A stretch of 64,000 bases of DNA from JANQMY01 sp965228775 (GTDB taxonomy: Bacteria > Pseudomonadota > Alphaproteobacteria > JANQMY01): NCBI GenBank assembly GCA_965228775.1, contig OZ245840.1:5248188-5312187 (forward strand), given 5' to 3'. This document shows positions 34,556 through 43,066 of this stretch, piece by piece. The notes under the pieces were generated by a model. The model was given only the letters and a program-made list of their open reading frames with translations. It was not told the origin of the DNA and did no database searches. The translations under genes and the position numbers were made by a program. Position 1 is the stretch's first letter. Each line of letters starts with the position of its first letter.

Positions 34556-35764
34556 TTGGAACGCAAAAATCTCGCCATCGCATTTATTTTCGTCACCGTG
34601 CTGATTGATGTCATCGGTCTTGGCATCATTATCCCAGTATTGCCCGGCCTTTTGCTTGAGCTGACCGGCGCAGAGCTTTACGACGCGGCCCAGTTCGGCG
34701 GCGCGCTGATGTTTACCTATGCGTTGATGCAGTTCATTTTCGCGCCTGTGCTCGGCAATCTCAGTGACAGTTACGGGCGCCGGCCTGTGTTGCTGGCATC
34801 GCTTGTGGCGCTGTCGATTGACTATGTGATCATGGGGTTTGCGGGCACCGTCTTTTGGCTGTTTGTGGGGCGTATGCTGTCCGGCATCGCCGGTGCCACA
34901 TTCGCAACGGCGAATGCCTATATTGCCGATATCAGCGACGCACAAGAACGCACAAGAAATTTTGGCTTGGTGGGCGCTGCCTTCGGTGTGGGCTTCGTCA
35001 TCGGTCCGGCTATTGGCGGGCTGCTGGCGGATTTTGGCACACGCGTACCGTTTTTCGCGGCGGCCGCTTTAGCGTTTGCCAATGCGGTCTTTGGCTATTT
35101 CGTATTGCCGGAAACGCTGCCGAAAGAGAAACGCCGGCCGTTTGAAATGGCGCGGGCTAACCCGATGGGGGCTGTCCTTCAGATGCGCCGCTATCCCATC
35201 ATTATGGGGTTGTTGGTCGTGATTGTCCTGTATCAGCTGGCCCATGATGCCAATCCGGCCACTTGGTCGTTTTACATGATTGAGAAGTTTGGGTGGTCGG
35301 AGCGGGACATTGGTCTGTCGCTCGCCGCTGTCGGACTCTCAATGGCAATCGTTCAGGGGGCATTGATTGGGCCCATTATCGATCGTATCGGCGAGCGGCG
35401 CACAGCCTATGCGGGTTTGTTGATGGGGGGGATCGGCTTTATCGGGTTTGCGACGGCGGCCCAAGGCTGGATGATTTACGCGTGGATCATCCCGTTTTCC
35501 TTTATCGGGATCGCTATGCCCGCCATTAAAGGCATCATGTCCCGCCAGGTAAGCGACGATGCGCAGGGTGAGTTGCAAGGGGCAATCTCGAGCCTGATGG
35601 CGGCTGTGTGGATCTTCTCGCCGCTGCTCATGACACAATTATTCAGCTATTTCTCAGGCCCTGCGGCCCCTATCTATTTTCCGGGGGCGTCTTTTCTGGC
35701 CGCCGGAGTGTTAATGCTCTTGGCTCTGATGTTCAGCCGGAATGCCCTTCAGCGGATCGGTTAA
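34556..35764 (+). CDS. MFS exporter of the TetA (TCR/Tet) type
   Basis: 402 residues with 12 predicted membrane helices. The opening IAFIFVTVLIDVIGLGIIIPVLPGLL and motif A GNLSDSYGRRPVLLASL are typical of TetA-like proton/drug antiporters. Motif C-like GAAFGVGFVIGPAIGGLLAD is also present. Chromosomal relatives are common and often have no proven substrate, so tetracycline export should not be assumed. The start is TTG at 34556; there is no good ribosome site. Confidence 0.9.
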   Translation: MERKNLAIAFIFVTVLIDVIGLGIIIPVLPGLLLELTGAELYDAAQFGGALMFTYALMQFIFAPVLGNLSDSYGRRPVLLASLVALSIDYVIMGFAGTVFWLFVGRMLSGIAGATFATANAYIADISDAQERTRNFGLVGAAFGVGFVIGPAIGGLLADFGTRVPFFAAAALAFANAVFGYFVLPETLPKEKRRPFEMARANPMGAVLQMRRYPIIMGLLVVIVLYQLAHDANPATWSFYMIEKFGWSERDIGLSLAAVGLSMAIVQGALIGPIIDRIGERRTAYAGLLMGGIGFIGFATAAQGWMIYAWIIPFSFIGIAMPAIKGIMSRQVSDDAQGELQGAISSLMAAVWIFSPLLMTQLFSYFSGPAAPIYFPGASFLAAGVLMLLALMFSRNALQRIG

Positions 35765-35852
35765 GATTTTGTGACACGCTGATTATCCGCATGGCAACAA
35801 TATTCTTGCCGTATGCAGAGAATCAGTGTACTTCTTTGAAAAACAAGATGTG

Positions 35853-35898
35853 AGGCGGAATGTTTGTGGCATGAGTGGCCATGGCATCCGCCTTTTTT
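35853..35898 (+). terminator. Intrinsic terminator after the MFS gene
   Basis: AGGCGGA(A)TG pairs with CATCCGCCT across a 27-base loop that can form its own short stem, and six T follow. Confidence 0.7.
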
Positions 35899-35941
35899 GT
35901 TGGCTGTGTGAGGCCAGCTGCTGGGGATCGGGGTCGAAAGC

Positions 35942-36526
35942 ATGATCTCAGTAGACCACGTTTTGTCAGAGGCCAGGACAACTTATAGCCTGGCGAATTC
36001 GCTTGTGTGGGAAGCGGAGAAGATCGCACGTGGCCTTAAACGGCGAAGTTCCGGGCGGCTTCCCTTTACCAAGACATCGGAGATATCCGATTTCGCCGAG
36101 GTTATGACCAAGATGCGGCGCCGCTATGCGCTTCTCTCAGCAATGGAGTCGCGCTTGCTTGCGGCGATGCACTTGATCGCCCGGGATACGGCGGCCGATG
36201 ACGAAGACCCGCTTCAACTCAACATGATTACCTCGCGTATGCGCACAGGGGACAGCCCTGAGGAATGGCAGCGGGTAAAGAGAGCACCACGGGCGCATTT
36301 CGAACTGACGGTTGGGGATCAAGGATGTGCCGCGGAAGGGGTGGCGGGGCTGAATTTCGAGACCGGGGACGATCTGAAACTTGCTTTGGAAATTGTCGCC
36401 GGTTTTCGGGCGCTTCAGGCGGCCCGGCGCGCCCTGTTGATGGCCGACCGCCGCATCAAGGAACAGGTGCACGATTTAGTGGGGGCGGAAGAAGGGGCGG
36501 CCGAGCAGACGGCCGCCGTTGTTTGA
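35942..36526 (+). CDS. Hypothetical cytoplasmic protein
   Basis: 194 residues, mostly helical and rich in Ala and Arg (for example FAEVMTKMRRRYALLSAMES, FRALQAARRALLMADRRIKE). No membrane segment or signal. No family recognised. The GTCGAAAGC upstream gives only a weak ribosome site. It is convergent with the next gene with almost no gap. Confidence 0.65.
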   Translation: MISVDHVLSEARTTYSLANSLVWEAEKIARGLKRRSSGRLPFTKTSEISDFAEVMTKMRRRYALLSAMESRLLAAMHLIARDTAADDEDPLQLNMITSRMRTGDSPEEWQRVKRAPRAHFELTVGDQGCAAEGVAGLNFETGDDLKLALEIVAGFRALQAARRALLMADRRIKEQVHDLVGAEEGAAEQTAAVV

Positions 36527-36826
36527 TTAAAGCCGCCCAATCGCGGTGACACACACCATCAAGCCGATAAACCAGCCTGCGGTCGTTGCGGCAGCAAGGC
36601 CGATGCCTGACCGGTCCCGCATCCACAGGCGCAAGCCCATGCCAACGGCGACCACCGGCAATATAAGCGACCAGGCAATGTAGGCGAAATCTGAATAGGT
36701 GAATGTCACCATCCGCAAGGGCGCTTCGACGCCCACGGCATGCAGCGGCATGGACATCCAAAGGGCAATCGTGGGTACCAGCAGTGCTGGAACTGTCCAG
36801 GGTCGAGATTGAATAGCTTCTTGCAT
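36527..36826 (-). CDS. Small membrane protein of unknown function
   Basis: 99 residues with three membrane segments (VPALLVPTIALWMSMPLHAV, YIAWSLILPVVAVGMGLRLW, GLAAATTAGWFIGLMVCVTA). ATG 36826 has AAGGGG nine bases upstream, better than the GTG at 36853. No family recognised. Confidence 0.7.
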   Translation of the reverse strand: MQEAIQSRPWTVPALLVPTIALWMSMPLHAVGVEAPLRMVTFTYSDFAYIAWSLILPVVAVGMGLRLWMRDRSGIGLAAATTAGWFIGLMVCVTAIGRL

Positions 36827-36989
36827 CTTCGCATCCCCTTTTGGCGATACCACATACCCCCGAATGGATATGCGTTATGCCGATCAACATTTGATGCAAA
36901 TTCTCGCAAAATACTGCGGCGATGTTATGGCCTTAGGCGCCTTTTTCTAGCCACAAGATTTGCGGTTTTGTAACTGCATTTCTTAAGTG

Positions 36990-37105
36990 TTGACAGTGTT
37001 AACATTTCGCGGAAATACACGATTTGCCGCCAGTCTCAGCGAAATGTTACGCGCAGGGTCTTCCCCCACCATCTTAATTCACTATCTTGCATTTCAAGAT
37101 AGTGA
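36990..37105 (+). promoter_or_regulatory. msrA promoter region with two long inverted repeats
   Basis: TTGACA at 36990-36995 is a perfect -35, with AAATAC 17 bases on as a weak -10. TAACATTTCGC (37000-37010) is repeated in inverse as GCGAAATGTTA (37039-37049). TCACTATCTTG-N5-CAAGATAGTGA (37079-37105, perfect 11-base arms) lies 10 bases before the ribosome site and looks like an operator, perhaps of a MarR-type repressor. Confidence 0.6.
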
Positions 37106-37126
37106 TTGGGCCGTAAGGAGCGTGTG

Positions 37127-37630
37127 ATGGCAGATACAAAATCTTTGGTTTTGGCAGGTGGGTGCTTTTGGGGCATGCAAGACCTGTTTCGCAAACTGCC
37201 GGGCGTTACGGCGACGCGGGTTGGGTATGCCGGAGGTGAGCAGGGAACGGCCGCCTACCGCTATGTGAAATCCGGCGTGACGGGTCATGCGGAAAGTCTA
37301 AAGATCGAGTACGACCCAGATCAGATCTCCTACCGGAAACTGCTGGAATTTTTCTTTCAGATCCATGATCCGACGACCGCCAATCGGCAGGGTAACGATA
37401 TCGGCTCTCAATACCGTTCGGTCATTTTCATCGACTCCGCGGAAGAAGAAAAGATTGCGAGCGAAACCATTGCCCAGGTGAATGCGAGCGGCAAATGGCC
37501 CGGGCCCGTGGTGACGGAGCTCATTCCCATCATGCCGTTTTTCGATGCGGAAGAAGACCACCAGGATTATCTGGAGAAGTTCCCGAACGGCTATACGTGC
37601 CACTTCGTTCGGCCAGACTGGACACTGTAA
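37127..37630 (+). CDS. msrA: Peptide methionine-S-sulfoxide reductase
   Basis: 167-residue enzyme that repairs oxidised methionine in proteins. The catalytic cysteine is in LAGGCFWGMQDLF, where the usual Glu after GCFWG is Met-Gln. GTAAYRYVKSGVTGHAESLKIEYDP, FFQIHDPTTANRQGNDIGSQYRS and the C-terminal Cys (YTCHF) complete the pattern. AAGGAG lies six bases before ATG 37127. The upstream operator-like repeats suggest specific regulation, perhaps by oxidative stress. Confidence 0.95.
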   Translation: MADTKSLVLAGGCFWGMQDLFRKLPGVTATRVGYAGGEQGTAAYRYVKSGVTGHAESLKIEYDPDQISYRKLLEFFFQIHDPTTANRQGNDIGSQYRSVIFIDSAEEEKIASETIAQVNASGKWPGPVVTELIPIMPFFDAEEDHQDYLEKFPNGYTCHFVRPDWTL

Positions 37631-37644
37631 CGCCGCTTGGCCGG

Positions 37645-38073
37645 TTAGAGCTCCTGAACCATCTCCAGGCGATAGATAATGCGGGTAGGGTCCATTCCTT
37701 CTTTTTCCGCCTCATCCGTCACGAGAACCGCCGTCGCGTTGTAGACTTCCTTATCGAAACGCACGCGGACGTTTTGGTTCGCCTTTAAATATTCAAACCA
37801 AGTGCGCCCTTCCATGGGATCGATATAGATCTTGCCATCGCGGTAGATGAAATTGAGGCGGACGGAGTATGGATCCTCAGGCCGTAGTTCCAGATCCAGC
37901 TGGCCATAATCTTTCGCAAATTCCCAGTCGGTTTCCGTGCCCGCCGGGCCGCTCATGGCGCCGCCGGGAAAGATCTCCAGCGGACCGTTATTATAGGGCG
38001 CGTAAAGATACATACCCCCTAGAATAACGCCCAGCAGAATGACGATATAAAAGAACCACCGTATAATGAACAT
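37645..38073 (-). CDS. Membrane-anchored protein, possible split-barrel fold
   Basis: 142 residues: one N-terminal membrane helix (FIIRWFFYIVILLGVILGG), then a periplasmic domain. GRTWFEYLKANQNVRVRFDKEVYNATAVLVTDE resembles the FMN-binding split barrel of nitroreductase-like proteins, but the cofactor is uncertain. GGGGGAAG precedes ATG 38073. It lies 26 bases after the lipoprotein gene, so the two are probably co-transcribed. Confidence 0.72.
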   Translation of the reverse strand: MFIIRWFFYIVILLGVILGGMYLYAPYNNGPLEIFPGGAMSGPAGTETDWEFAKDYGQLDLELRPEDPYSVRLNFIYRDGKIYIDPMEGRTWFEYLKANQNVRVRFDKEVYNATAVLVTDEAEKEGMDPTRIIYRLEMVQEL

Positions 38074-38099
38074 TCTTACTTCCCCCTTATGCGCTGATA

Positions 38100-38438
38100 T
38101 CAAGAAACGTAACAGCGCTCGTAAAGCTTATTCCATTGCTTGCGCAAATTATTGAATTCGGCCGTGTTGAAATAAACGGCATTGCGTTCATTGATTTGCA
38201 GCATGAAGCGCGCATCCCGAAGTGTGCCGGCGGTGTAGCGGCAGGTTTTGTCCGGGAAGCCGTCGCAACGTTCGATGCAGCGGCCAAGGGCGCGGCCGTC
38301 GACCTTTGTTCGGAAGGATGCTTTTGTATCGAAATTCTGGCCACCGAAGAATGACGTGTTGCCTTCCGGCGTGCTGCCGCATGCAGCGATCAGCAAACAT
38401 AGCGAGCCGATGAGTCCGAGTGTGGTTCCACGAGTCAC
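38100..38438 (-). CDS. Small lipoprotein with four further cysteines
   Basis: 112 residues. The lipobox LLIAAC ends the signal peptide. The mature part has cysteines in RCIERC, KTCRYT and ERCYVS, likely forming disulfides. Start is GTG at 38438 with GGGGGAAAA upstream. No family recognised. It is followed by the membrane-anchored protein in the same direction. Confidence 0.72.
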   Translation of the reverse strand: MTRGTTLGLIGSLCLLIAACGSTPEGNTSFFGGQNFDTKASFRTKVDGRALGRCIERCDGFPDKTCRYTAGTLRDARFMLQINERNAVYFNTAEFNNLRKQWNKLYERCYVS

Positions 38439-38549
38439 AGATTTTCCCCCAATGGCTTGTTTATGCGCAGTATGGCAAGGATCGGGCGGCGAAACCAGAG
38501 GTGGAAGGAAGGCGTTACAGGGGCGTTACAAAAAAATCTGTCAGATTGG

Positions 38550-39611
38550 CTATGCAGGCCCGCGCACCTTCTCCTGAAGGGCGCTTGACGATGTGGTGTG
38601 CTGAAACTTCAGCTTTTTGTCGGGGAAGACATAATGGAACGCACCATGCGCCATAAGGGCTGATTCATGGAAACCTGAAAGAATAAGCTTCAGTTTGCCG
38701 TCATAGTAAGCCATGTCGCCAATACAAAATATGCCGGGGACGGAAGACTCGAATTTCTCCGTGTCCACCACAACACGATTGTGATCCAGGTTGAGGCCGA
38801 AATCGGCGATCGGCCCTAGCTTCATCGTAAGGCCATAAAAGGCCAGCATGGTATTGCACGCCAGATCGACCGTATCGCCGGACTTTTGATCCAAAGTAAC
38901 GGAGCTGATTTGCCCATCCGTGCCGTTTAGTTGTGTGATTTGGCCAATATGCAGGTCAACTTTTCCGTCCGCCACAAGGGCGCGCATTTTTTCGACGCTG
39001 TCCGGGGCGGCGCGAAACTCATCGCGGCGGTGAACCAAGGTCACGCGCTCGGCGAGGGGTTCCAAATTCAATGTCCAATCAAGGGCGGAGTCACCACCGC
39101 CGGAAATGAGGATATTCCGCCCCCGGAATGTTTCCCGCTTGCGAACGGAGTAGAAGATCGATTTGCCTTCGAAATCGTCGACACCGGGAATGGGGGGCTT
39201 TTTAGGCTGAAAGGAACCGCCGCCAGCCGCAATGACGATCACGGGGGCGCTGATCGTTGTATCCAGATCTGTTTTGACCTGCCACCGGCCGTCCGCCGAT
39301 TTTTCAAGCCCGACAACCATTTCGTTGAGATGAAAGGTGGCATTGAAGGGCGCGATCTGCTCTAGCAGCTGATGGGTAAGATCAAGCCCGGTGATGGATG
39401 GGATTGCCGGGATGTCCAAGATGGGCTTTTCGGGGTACAGTTCTACGCATTGGCCGCCGGGCTTGTCCAAGATGTCTATGACGTGGGCGTTAATGCCAAG
39501 AAGCCCGAGCTCGAAGATAGAGAACAGTCCAACGGGGCCGGCCCCGATGATGATGGCATCTGTCTCGTAAGACTGGCCGGGGTCGGCGCTTTCCGGAAAT
39601 GGTCGGTGCAT
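38550..39611 (-). CDS. Thioredoxin-reductase-like ferredoxin/flavodoxin-NADP+ reductase
   Basis: 353 residues. FAD motif DAIIIGAGPVGLFSIFELGLLG and NADP motif ILISGGGDSALDWTLNL, with the closing GIFCIGDMAYYDGKLKLILSGFHE. It has no CxxC redox pair, so it fits the TrxB-like ferredoxin-NADP reductases (YumC type) rather than thioredoxin reductase. Start ATG 39611 precedes the FAD motif by 17 residues; the frame stays open for 115 codons upstream, but that part is Cys/Arg-rich and does not look like protein. Confidence 0.9.
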   Translation of the reverse strand: MHRPFPESADPGQSYETDAIIIGAGPVGLFSIFELGLLGINAHVIDILDKPGGQCVELYPEKPILDIPAIPSITGLDLTHQLLEQIAPFNATFHLNEMVVGLEKSADGRWQVKTDLDTTISAPVIVIAAGGGSFQPKKPPIPGVDDFEGKSIFYSVRKRETFRGRNILISGGGDSALDWTLNLEPLAERVTLVHRRDEFRAAPDSVEKMRALVADGKVDLHIGQITQLNGTDGQISSVTLDQKSGDTVDLACNTMLAFYGLTMKLGPIADFGLNLDHNRVVVDTEKFESSVPGIFCIGDMAYYDGKLKLILSGFHESALMAHGAFHYVFPDKKLKFQHTTSSSALQEKVRGPA

Positions 39612-39927
39612 AGGGCCCAACGCCACGCTGAGGCGCGCGTCCTTTTGTGATTCCTCTGAGAAGCATACCTGACAGGCGAAGCTTGGAAAGGGATAATCGT
39701 GATGCGCGAGAGCGGGGCGCTTTGCCCGGCCTTGACAGTGTGCGCCCGGCTTCTTACATCGGGCTCGGGTGAAGGCCCCAGCCGCTCGCAAGCGAAAGCT
39801 ATGGTGAAGCCCTTCAAATCTGAAATCGCAGCCTTTTTGCGGCAATTGCGCAAAGTTTCGGCAGCGGAAATGCGAGCCTCCGTTTCCTTCTTGCGCTTTT
39901 TGGTTCGCCGCCAAGAAAGGACATGTG

Positions 39928-40359
39928 ATGACTTTACCTTCAAAAAACGATCTCAAGGATCAGGCGAAGCGCCTTCGGTCGGCTCTAGCGGCAAATGGCG
40001 AGAACATTGGCCATAGCCAAGCCTTGGAGCTGGTGGCACAGCAACACGGATTTCGCGACTGGAATACGCTTCACGCGGCCCTTGGCAACGGTCCGCAGCG
40101 CCTTGAGCTTGCCCTGGGCGATGTGGTTGAAGGCAGCTACCTGAAACAGACGTTTGCCGGCGAAATCGTCAGTCTCACCAGCCTTAGCAAAGGCCGGCGG
40201 GAAGTCACGATTCTCTTCGAAGATCCGGTAGATGTGGTGGCTTTTGACAGTTTTTCGGCCTATCGCCAGCGAATTACGGCTGTCATTGACGATCAGGGAC
40301 GGGCGTTTGCCAAAACATCCGATGACGTACCCCATCTGATCATCGACCGGGTTTCGTAA
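39928..40359 (+). CDS. Glyoxalase-superfamily-related small protein
   Basis: 143 residues. The N-terminal part (LKDQAKRLRSALAANGENIGHSQALELVAQQHGFRDWNTLHAAL) is a helical module found in many alphaproteobacterial proteins annotated as glyoxalase-related. The rest is a beta-rich domain with AGEIVSLTSLSKGRREVTILFEDPVDVVAF. AAAGG lies seven bases before ATG 39928. Function unknown. A GC hairpin (40365-40402, no T-tract) follows. Confidence 0.75.
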   Translation: MTLPSKNDLKDQAKRLRSALAANGENIGHSQALELVAQQHGFRDWNTLHAALGNGPQRLELALGDVVEGSYLKQTFAGEIVSLTSLSKGRREVTILFEDPVDVVAFDSFSAYRQRITAVIDDQGRAFAKTSDDVPHLIIDRVS

Positions 40360-40495
40360 AAACGGCGCGCGCGGTTCATGTCCCATACAGGATCGCGCGC
40401 GCATACTGCTATTATTAGTAGAATTGTGTGATGGCAGCTACATACGAATTCGCCGCTGACATCCTATATTATTCGCATAGACTGGGAGGGTCCCC

Positions 40496-40618
40496 ATGAC
40501 AAATGCGATGTTCTTTAGGGTTTCTGGATTTATTTTTGGTTTGGCGATTGTTCTCATGGCTGTTGCGGCCATGCAACCAACCGTTGGCCCCGAATACATC
40601 ATCTTGAACCCGCAATAA
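40496..40618 (+). CDS. Membrane microprotein, 40 residues
   Basis: MTNAMFFRVSGFIFGLAIVL followed by MAVAAMQPTVGPEYIILNPQ: one hydrophobic helix and a short polar end. GGGAGG lies 7 bases before the ATG. Its compact RBS-helix-stop layout and the similar microgene just after it support real coding. No family recognised. Confidence 0.6.
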   Translation: MTNAMFFRVSGFIFGLAIVLMAVAAMQPTVGPEYIILNPQ

Positions 40619-40648
40619 GGCGGAAACTGTCAACAGGGGGATTGCCCC

Positions 40649-40732
40649 ATGGCTATTGATGGATTTGTTTTCTTAGCATTCATGGTTGGGTTGTTCGGCG
40701 CTGGGATTGTGTTCCTTTACCCACGATACTAG
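40649..40732 (+). CDS. Membrane microprotein, 27 residues
   Basis: MAIDGFVFLAFMVGLFGAGI then VFLYPRY: almost wholly one membrane helix. CAGGGGG lies 8 bases before the ATG. It follows the 40-residue gene by 30 bases, so both may be on one transcript. Subunit-like microproteins of this kind often support respiratory or transport complexes; which one is not known. Confidence 0.5.
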   Translation: MAIDGFVFLAFMVGLFGAGIVFLYPRY

Positions 40733-40830
40733 AGCGCGATCAGGTTAAGTGGATTCCGGTTAACCGTCCGATCGCGCGACAAACGGTGATGCGTAGGCAT
40801 GATCATGTTTCTATGAAAAATGATCATGCC
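40733..40830. repeat. Intergenic double-palindrome element
   Basis: Two hairpins side by side: GCGCGATC...GATCGCGC (40734-40777) with inner GGTTAA/TTAACC, and GCATGATCAT...ATGATCATGC (40797-40829, perfect 10-base arms). Such units are usual for dispersed intergenic repeats in Alphaproteobacteria. No second copy was found in this window. Confidence 0.55.
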
Positions 40831-40838
40831 CTAATCAT

Positions 40839-41153
40839 CTAAGGCAGACCAGGAAAACTGTCGACCATCTGGACCTTAATGTCTGGAAAACTATCGACAT
40901 ACTGGATCTTGAAGTCGCTGAAACTTGAGACGAATTGCCATTTGCCGCATTCATCCGGGAACGAACTAACTTCCTGCACTTTTAGATCGGGAAAGCTGTC
41001 GACCAGCTGTACCTTTATGTCCGGAAAGCTGTCGACAATTTCGACATTTCCGTAAAGCGGCGTGCCGTCAAAGCTGCAGCTTTCCGGTTCGAATTCCGCG
41101 CGGGCGGAATTGGCCCAAACGACGACGGCTACAAACAACAGTCTCTTGATCAT
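40839..41153 (-). CDS. Secreted VDSFPD-repeat protein, likely 7(1) septoil-knot family
   Basis: 104 residues: signal peptide MIKRLLFVAVVVWANSARA, then six copies of an 11-residue unit of the form V-D-S-F-P-D-h-K-V-Q-x. One copy is interrupted by the insert ECGKWQ. Alternation suggests short beta strands. The combination of repeated VDSFPD units and a CGKWQF step is one I recall from proteins named 7(1) septoil knot domain proteins, small beta proteins whose chain is deeply knotted. Family membership is from memory. Two cysteines (one before the repeats, one in the insert) could form a disulfide. Function unknown; expected in the periplasm. Confidence 0.8.
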   Translation of the reverse strand: MIKRLLFVAVVVWANSARAEFEPESCSFDGTPLYGNVEIVDSFPDIKVQLVDSFPDLKVQEVSSFPDECGKWQFVSSFSDFKIQYVDSFPDIKVQMVDSFPGLP

Positions 41154-41270
41154 CCTGAAAGCCCTCTCCCCAGTGGCTGCTCCTCTGCTTGTCAGATGAT
41201 GGTATTGTTGGAAACACTCTATGCCGATAGGGGTAAGGGGGCAATTCAGAGCAATTAGGCGCAGGGACCA

Positions 41271-42248
41271 ATGACGGTGAATGAAGATCTTCCGGTCATA
41301 GACATCTCCCATTTGGGGGAAGTGGGGACGAGGCCGCATGATGAGGCGGTTGCAGCTATTGGCGCGGCCTGCCGGGAAATTGGCTTCTTCTACGTCATTG
41401 GGCACGGCATCCCGGAAGGCACGCTTGCCGAAATGTTCAAGGCGTGCCGTCTATTCTTTGATCAAGGCGCTGAAACCAAGTCGGATTTGTCGATTGAGAA
41501 GTCTGGCCATAATCGTGGTTATGTGGCGTATCAGGGCGAACAGCTTGAGGCAAGCCGTCCGGGCGATCTTAAAGAAGCATTCAATATCGGGCTTGAATTG
41601 GCGTCTGACGATCCTGAGCTTTTGGCCGGCATTCCATTCCGTGGCCCCAATCAATGGCCCGCGAACCTGCCGGGGTGGCGGGCGCAGATGCTCGACTACT
41701 ATTCTCAGATGCTGGCGCTGGCGGATCGGCTGCACCGGGCCTTTGCATCTGATCTCGGGGCAACGGAAGGTTTTTTCGTTCCTTATATGGAGCGGCCTTT
41801 GGCCGTATTGCGGTTGCTACATTATCTGCCGATTGCTGCTCCGGACACAGCCGACGGAAAGGCGATTGGTGCTGGCACCCATTCCGATTACGGCATGCTG
41901 ACATTGCTCTTGCAGGATGACGTTAGCGGCCTTCAGGTGCGCAAGCGGGACGGCACTTGGATTGATGCTCCGGTCGTGCCCAACGCTTTCATCTGCAATA
42001 TCGGTGACATGCTTATGCGATGGTCGAACGATATCTATGTGTCGACGCCCCATCGCGTGATTAATGACACCGCTCGGGACCGGTATTCGATTGCGATGTT
42101 CTGTGACCCGGCGCCGGACGCGCCCGTTACCTGCTTGCCTTCGTGTTGTTCAAAGACAAACCCTCCGAAATATGCGCCGACCACAAGTGGGGATTATCTG
42201 ACGGGCCGCCTTAATGCGACTTATTCCTTCCGCTCCGAAGAGGCGTGA
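41271..42248 (+). CDS. 2-oxoglutarate/Fe(II) oxygenase, isopenicillin N synthase-like
   Basis: 325 residues. LPVIDISHLG and GFFYVIGHGIPEGTLAEMFKACRLFF are the N-terminal DIOX_N pattern. Iron ligands are HSD in AGTHSDYGMLTLLLQD and the distal His in STPHRVIND; RYSIAMF gives the RxS that binds 2-oxoglutarate. Substrate unknown. It is convergent with the next gene and divergent from the repeat protein. Confidence 0.92.
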   Translation: MTVNEDLPVIDISHLGEVGTRPHDEAVAAIGAACREIGFFYVIGHGIPEGTLAEMFKACRLFFDQGAETKSDLSIEKSGHNRGYVAYQGEQLEASRPGDLKEAFNIGLELASDDPELLAGIPFRGPNQWPANLPGWRAQMLDYYSQMLALADRLHRAFASDLGATEGFFVPYMERPLAVLRLLHYLPIAAPDTADGKAIGAGTHSDYGMLTLLLQDDVSGLQVRKRDGTWIDAPVVPNAFICNIGDMLMRWSNDIYVSTPHRVINDTARDRYSIAMFCDPAPDAPVTCLPSCCSKTNPPKYAPTTSGDYLTGRLNATYSFRSEEA

Positions 42249-42260
42249 GCTCGGTATGGA

Positions 42261-42794
42261 TTAGAGGCCCAGTTCCCGGCGCCGCTGTGCGTGGTAATCG
42301 GCCTTGGGGCCAAAACTTGGTTCCTGACCGAATTCGGATTTGACCCATTCCAGCGCTTGTTTTTCGTCCATCCCCAGATCCCAGCCTTTTCCTTGTGGCT
42401 GTGCTACATGCCAGGGTGTGTCCCAGAACACTTCAATCCCATTTCCTTCAGGGTCATTGAAATAGATGGACAGCGTGTTGCCGTGGGAAAGCGGATTGAT
42501 CGAGATACCATCCATCTTCGAGAGGTTGTCATTTAGGGTTCGAACATCCTCAAAAGCTTCAACCCGAAACGCAAAATGGCTGACCGTGTTGGACGGACCG
42601 TCGGCATCACGAATATCCACCATCCCGATCTGATGATGTTCCTCTGGCGATTGACTGAGGAAGATGATCTCTGGTCCGCCTTCGGCAATTTCGCCGCGAT
42701 CGGTGATCTGAAACCCCAATACGGTTGTGTAGAAATCCAGCATCAATTCCTTGTTCTTCACAAACATAACGGCATGAGACCAGCTCAGTTTCAT
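42261..42794 (-). CDS. VOC family dioxygenase-like protein
   Basis: 177 residues. SWSHAVMFVKNKELMLDFYTTVLGFQITD is a VOC opening, with later HQIGMVDI, NTVSHFAFRV and IEVFWDTPWHV. The His and Glu positions fit metal binding as in extradiol dioxygenases or glyoxalases. GGGAGAAG precedes ATG 42794. Substrate unknown. Confidence 0.85.
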   Translation of the reverse strand: MKLSWSHAVMFVKNKELMLDFYTTVLGFQITDRGEIAEGGPEIIFLSQSPEEHHQIGMVDIRDADGPSNTVSHFAFRVEAFEDVRTLNDNLSKMDGISINPLSHGNTLSIYFNDPEGNGIEVFWDTPWHVAQPQGKGWDLGMDEKQALEWVKSEFGQEPSFGPKADYHAQRRRELGL

Positions 42795-43066
42795 TTGTCT
42801 TCTCCCTGGGTCGTTTTTTGGTGCTTCATTGTAGACTCCTTTCACAAGTTTGTGAGCAGCTTAAATTTTGAGCACCATCAGCATAAAGATTAATCGCTTT
42901 CCGGCCGCGCAAACGTAGAAAAAAAGCGAAGAACAGACCTCACCATAAGAGTGCAACAAAAATGATATGAGCACGTCATGGTGATGTAACAAATCTCCGA
43001 AATTTCTGTCACGTCCACCCCCTATAGCACCGATTAACTGGAGCTTCTCTCAAAACAGGGGTAATA
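42795..43066 (+). promoter_or_regulatory. Region upstream of the TonB-dependent receptor
   Basis: About 270 AT-rich bases between two divergent genes. No Fur-box match or clear palindrome was recognised. Confidence 0.3.

Noticed and set aside
34556..35764. True tetracycline-resistance gene
   Set aside because: Only the family pattern is present; there is no divergent TetR-type regulator, and chromosomal relatives often export other compounds.
39612..39956. 115-codon N-terminal extension of the NADP reductase
   Set aside because: The FAD-binding motif begins shortly after ATG 39611 as in the family, and the extension is rich in Cys, Arg and Lys without structure.
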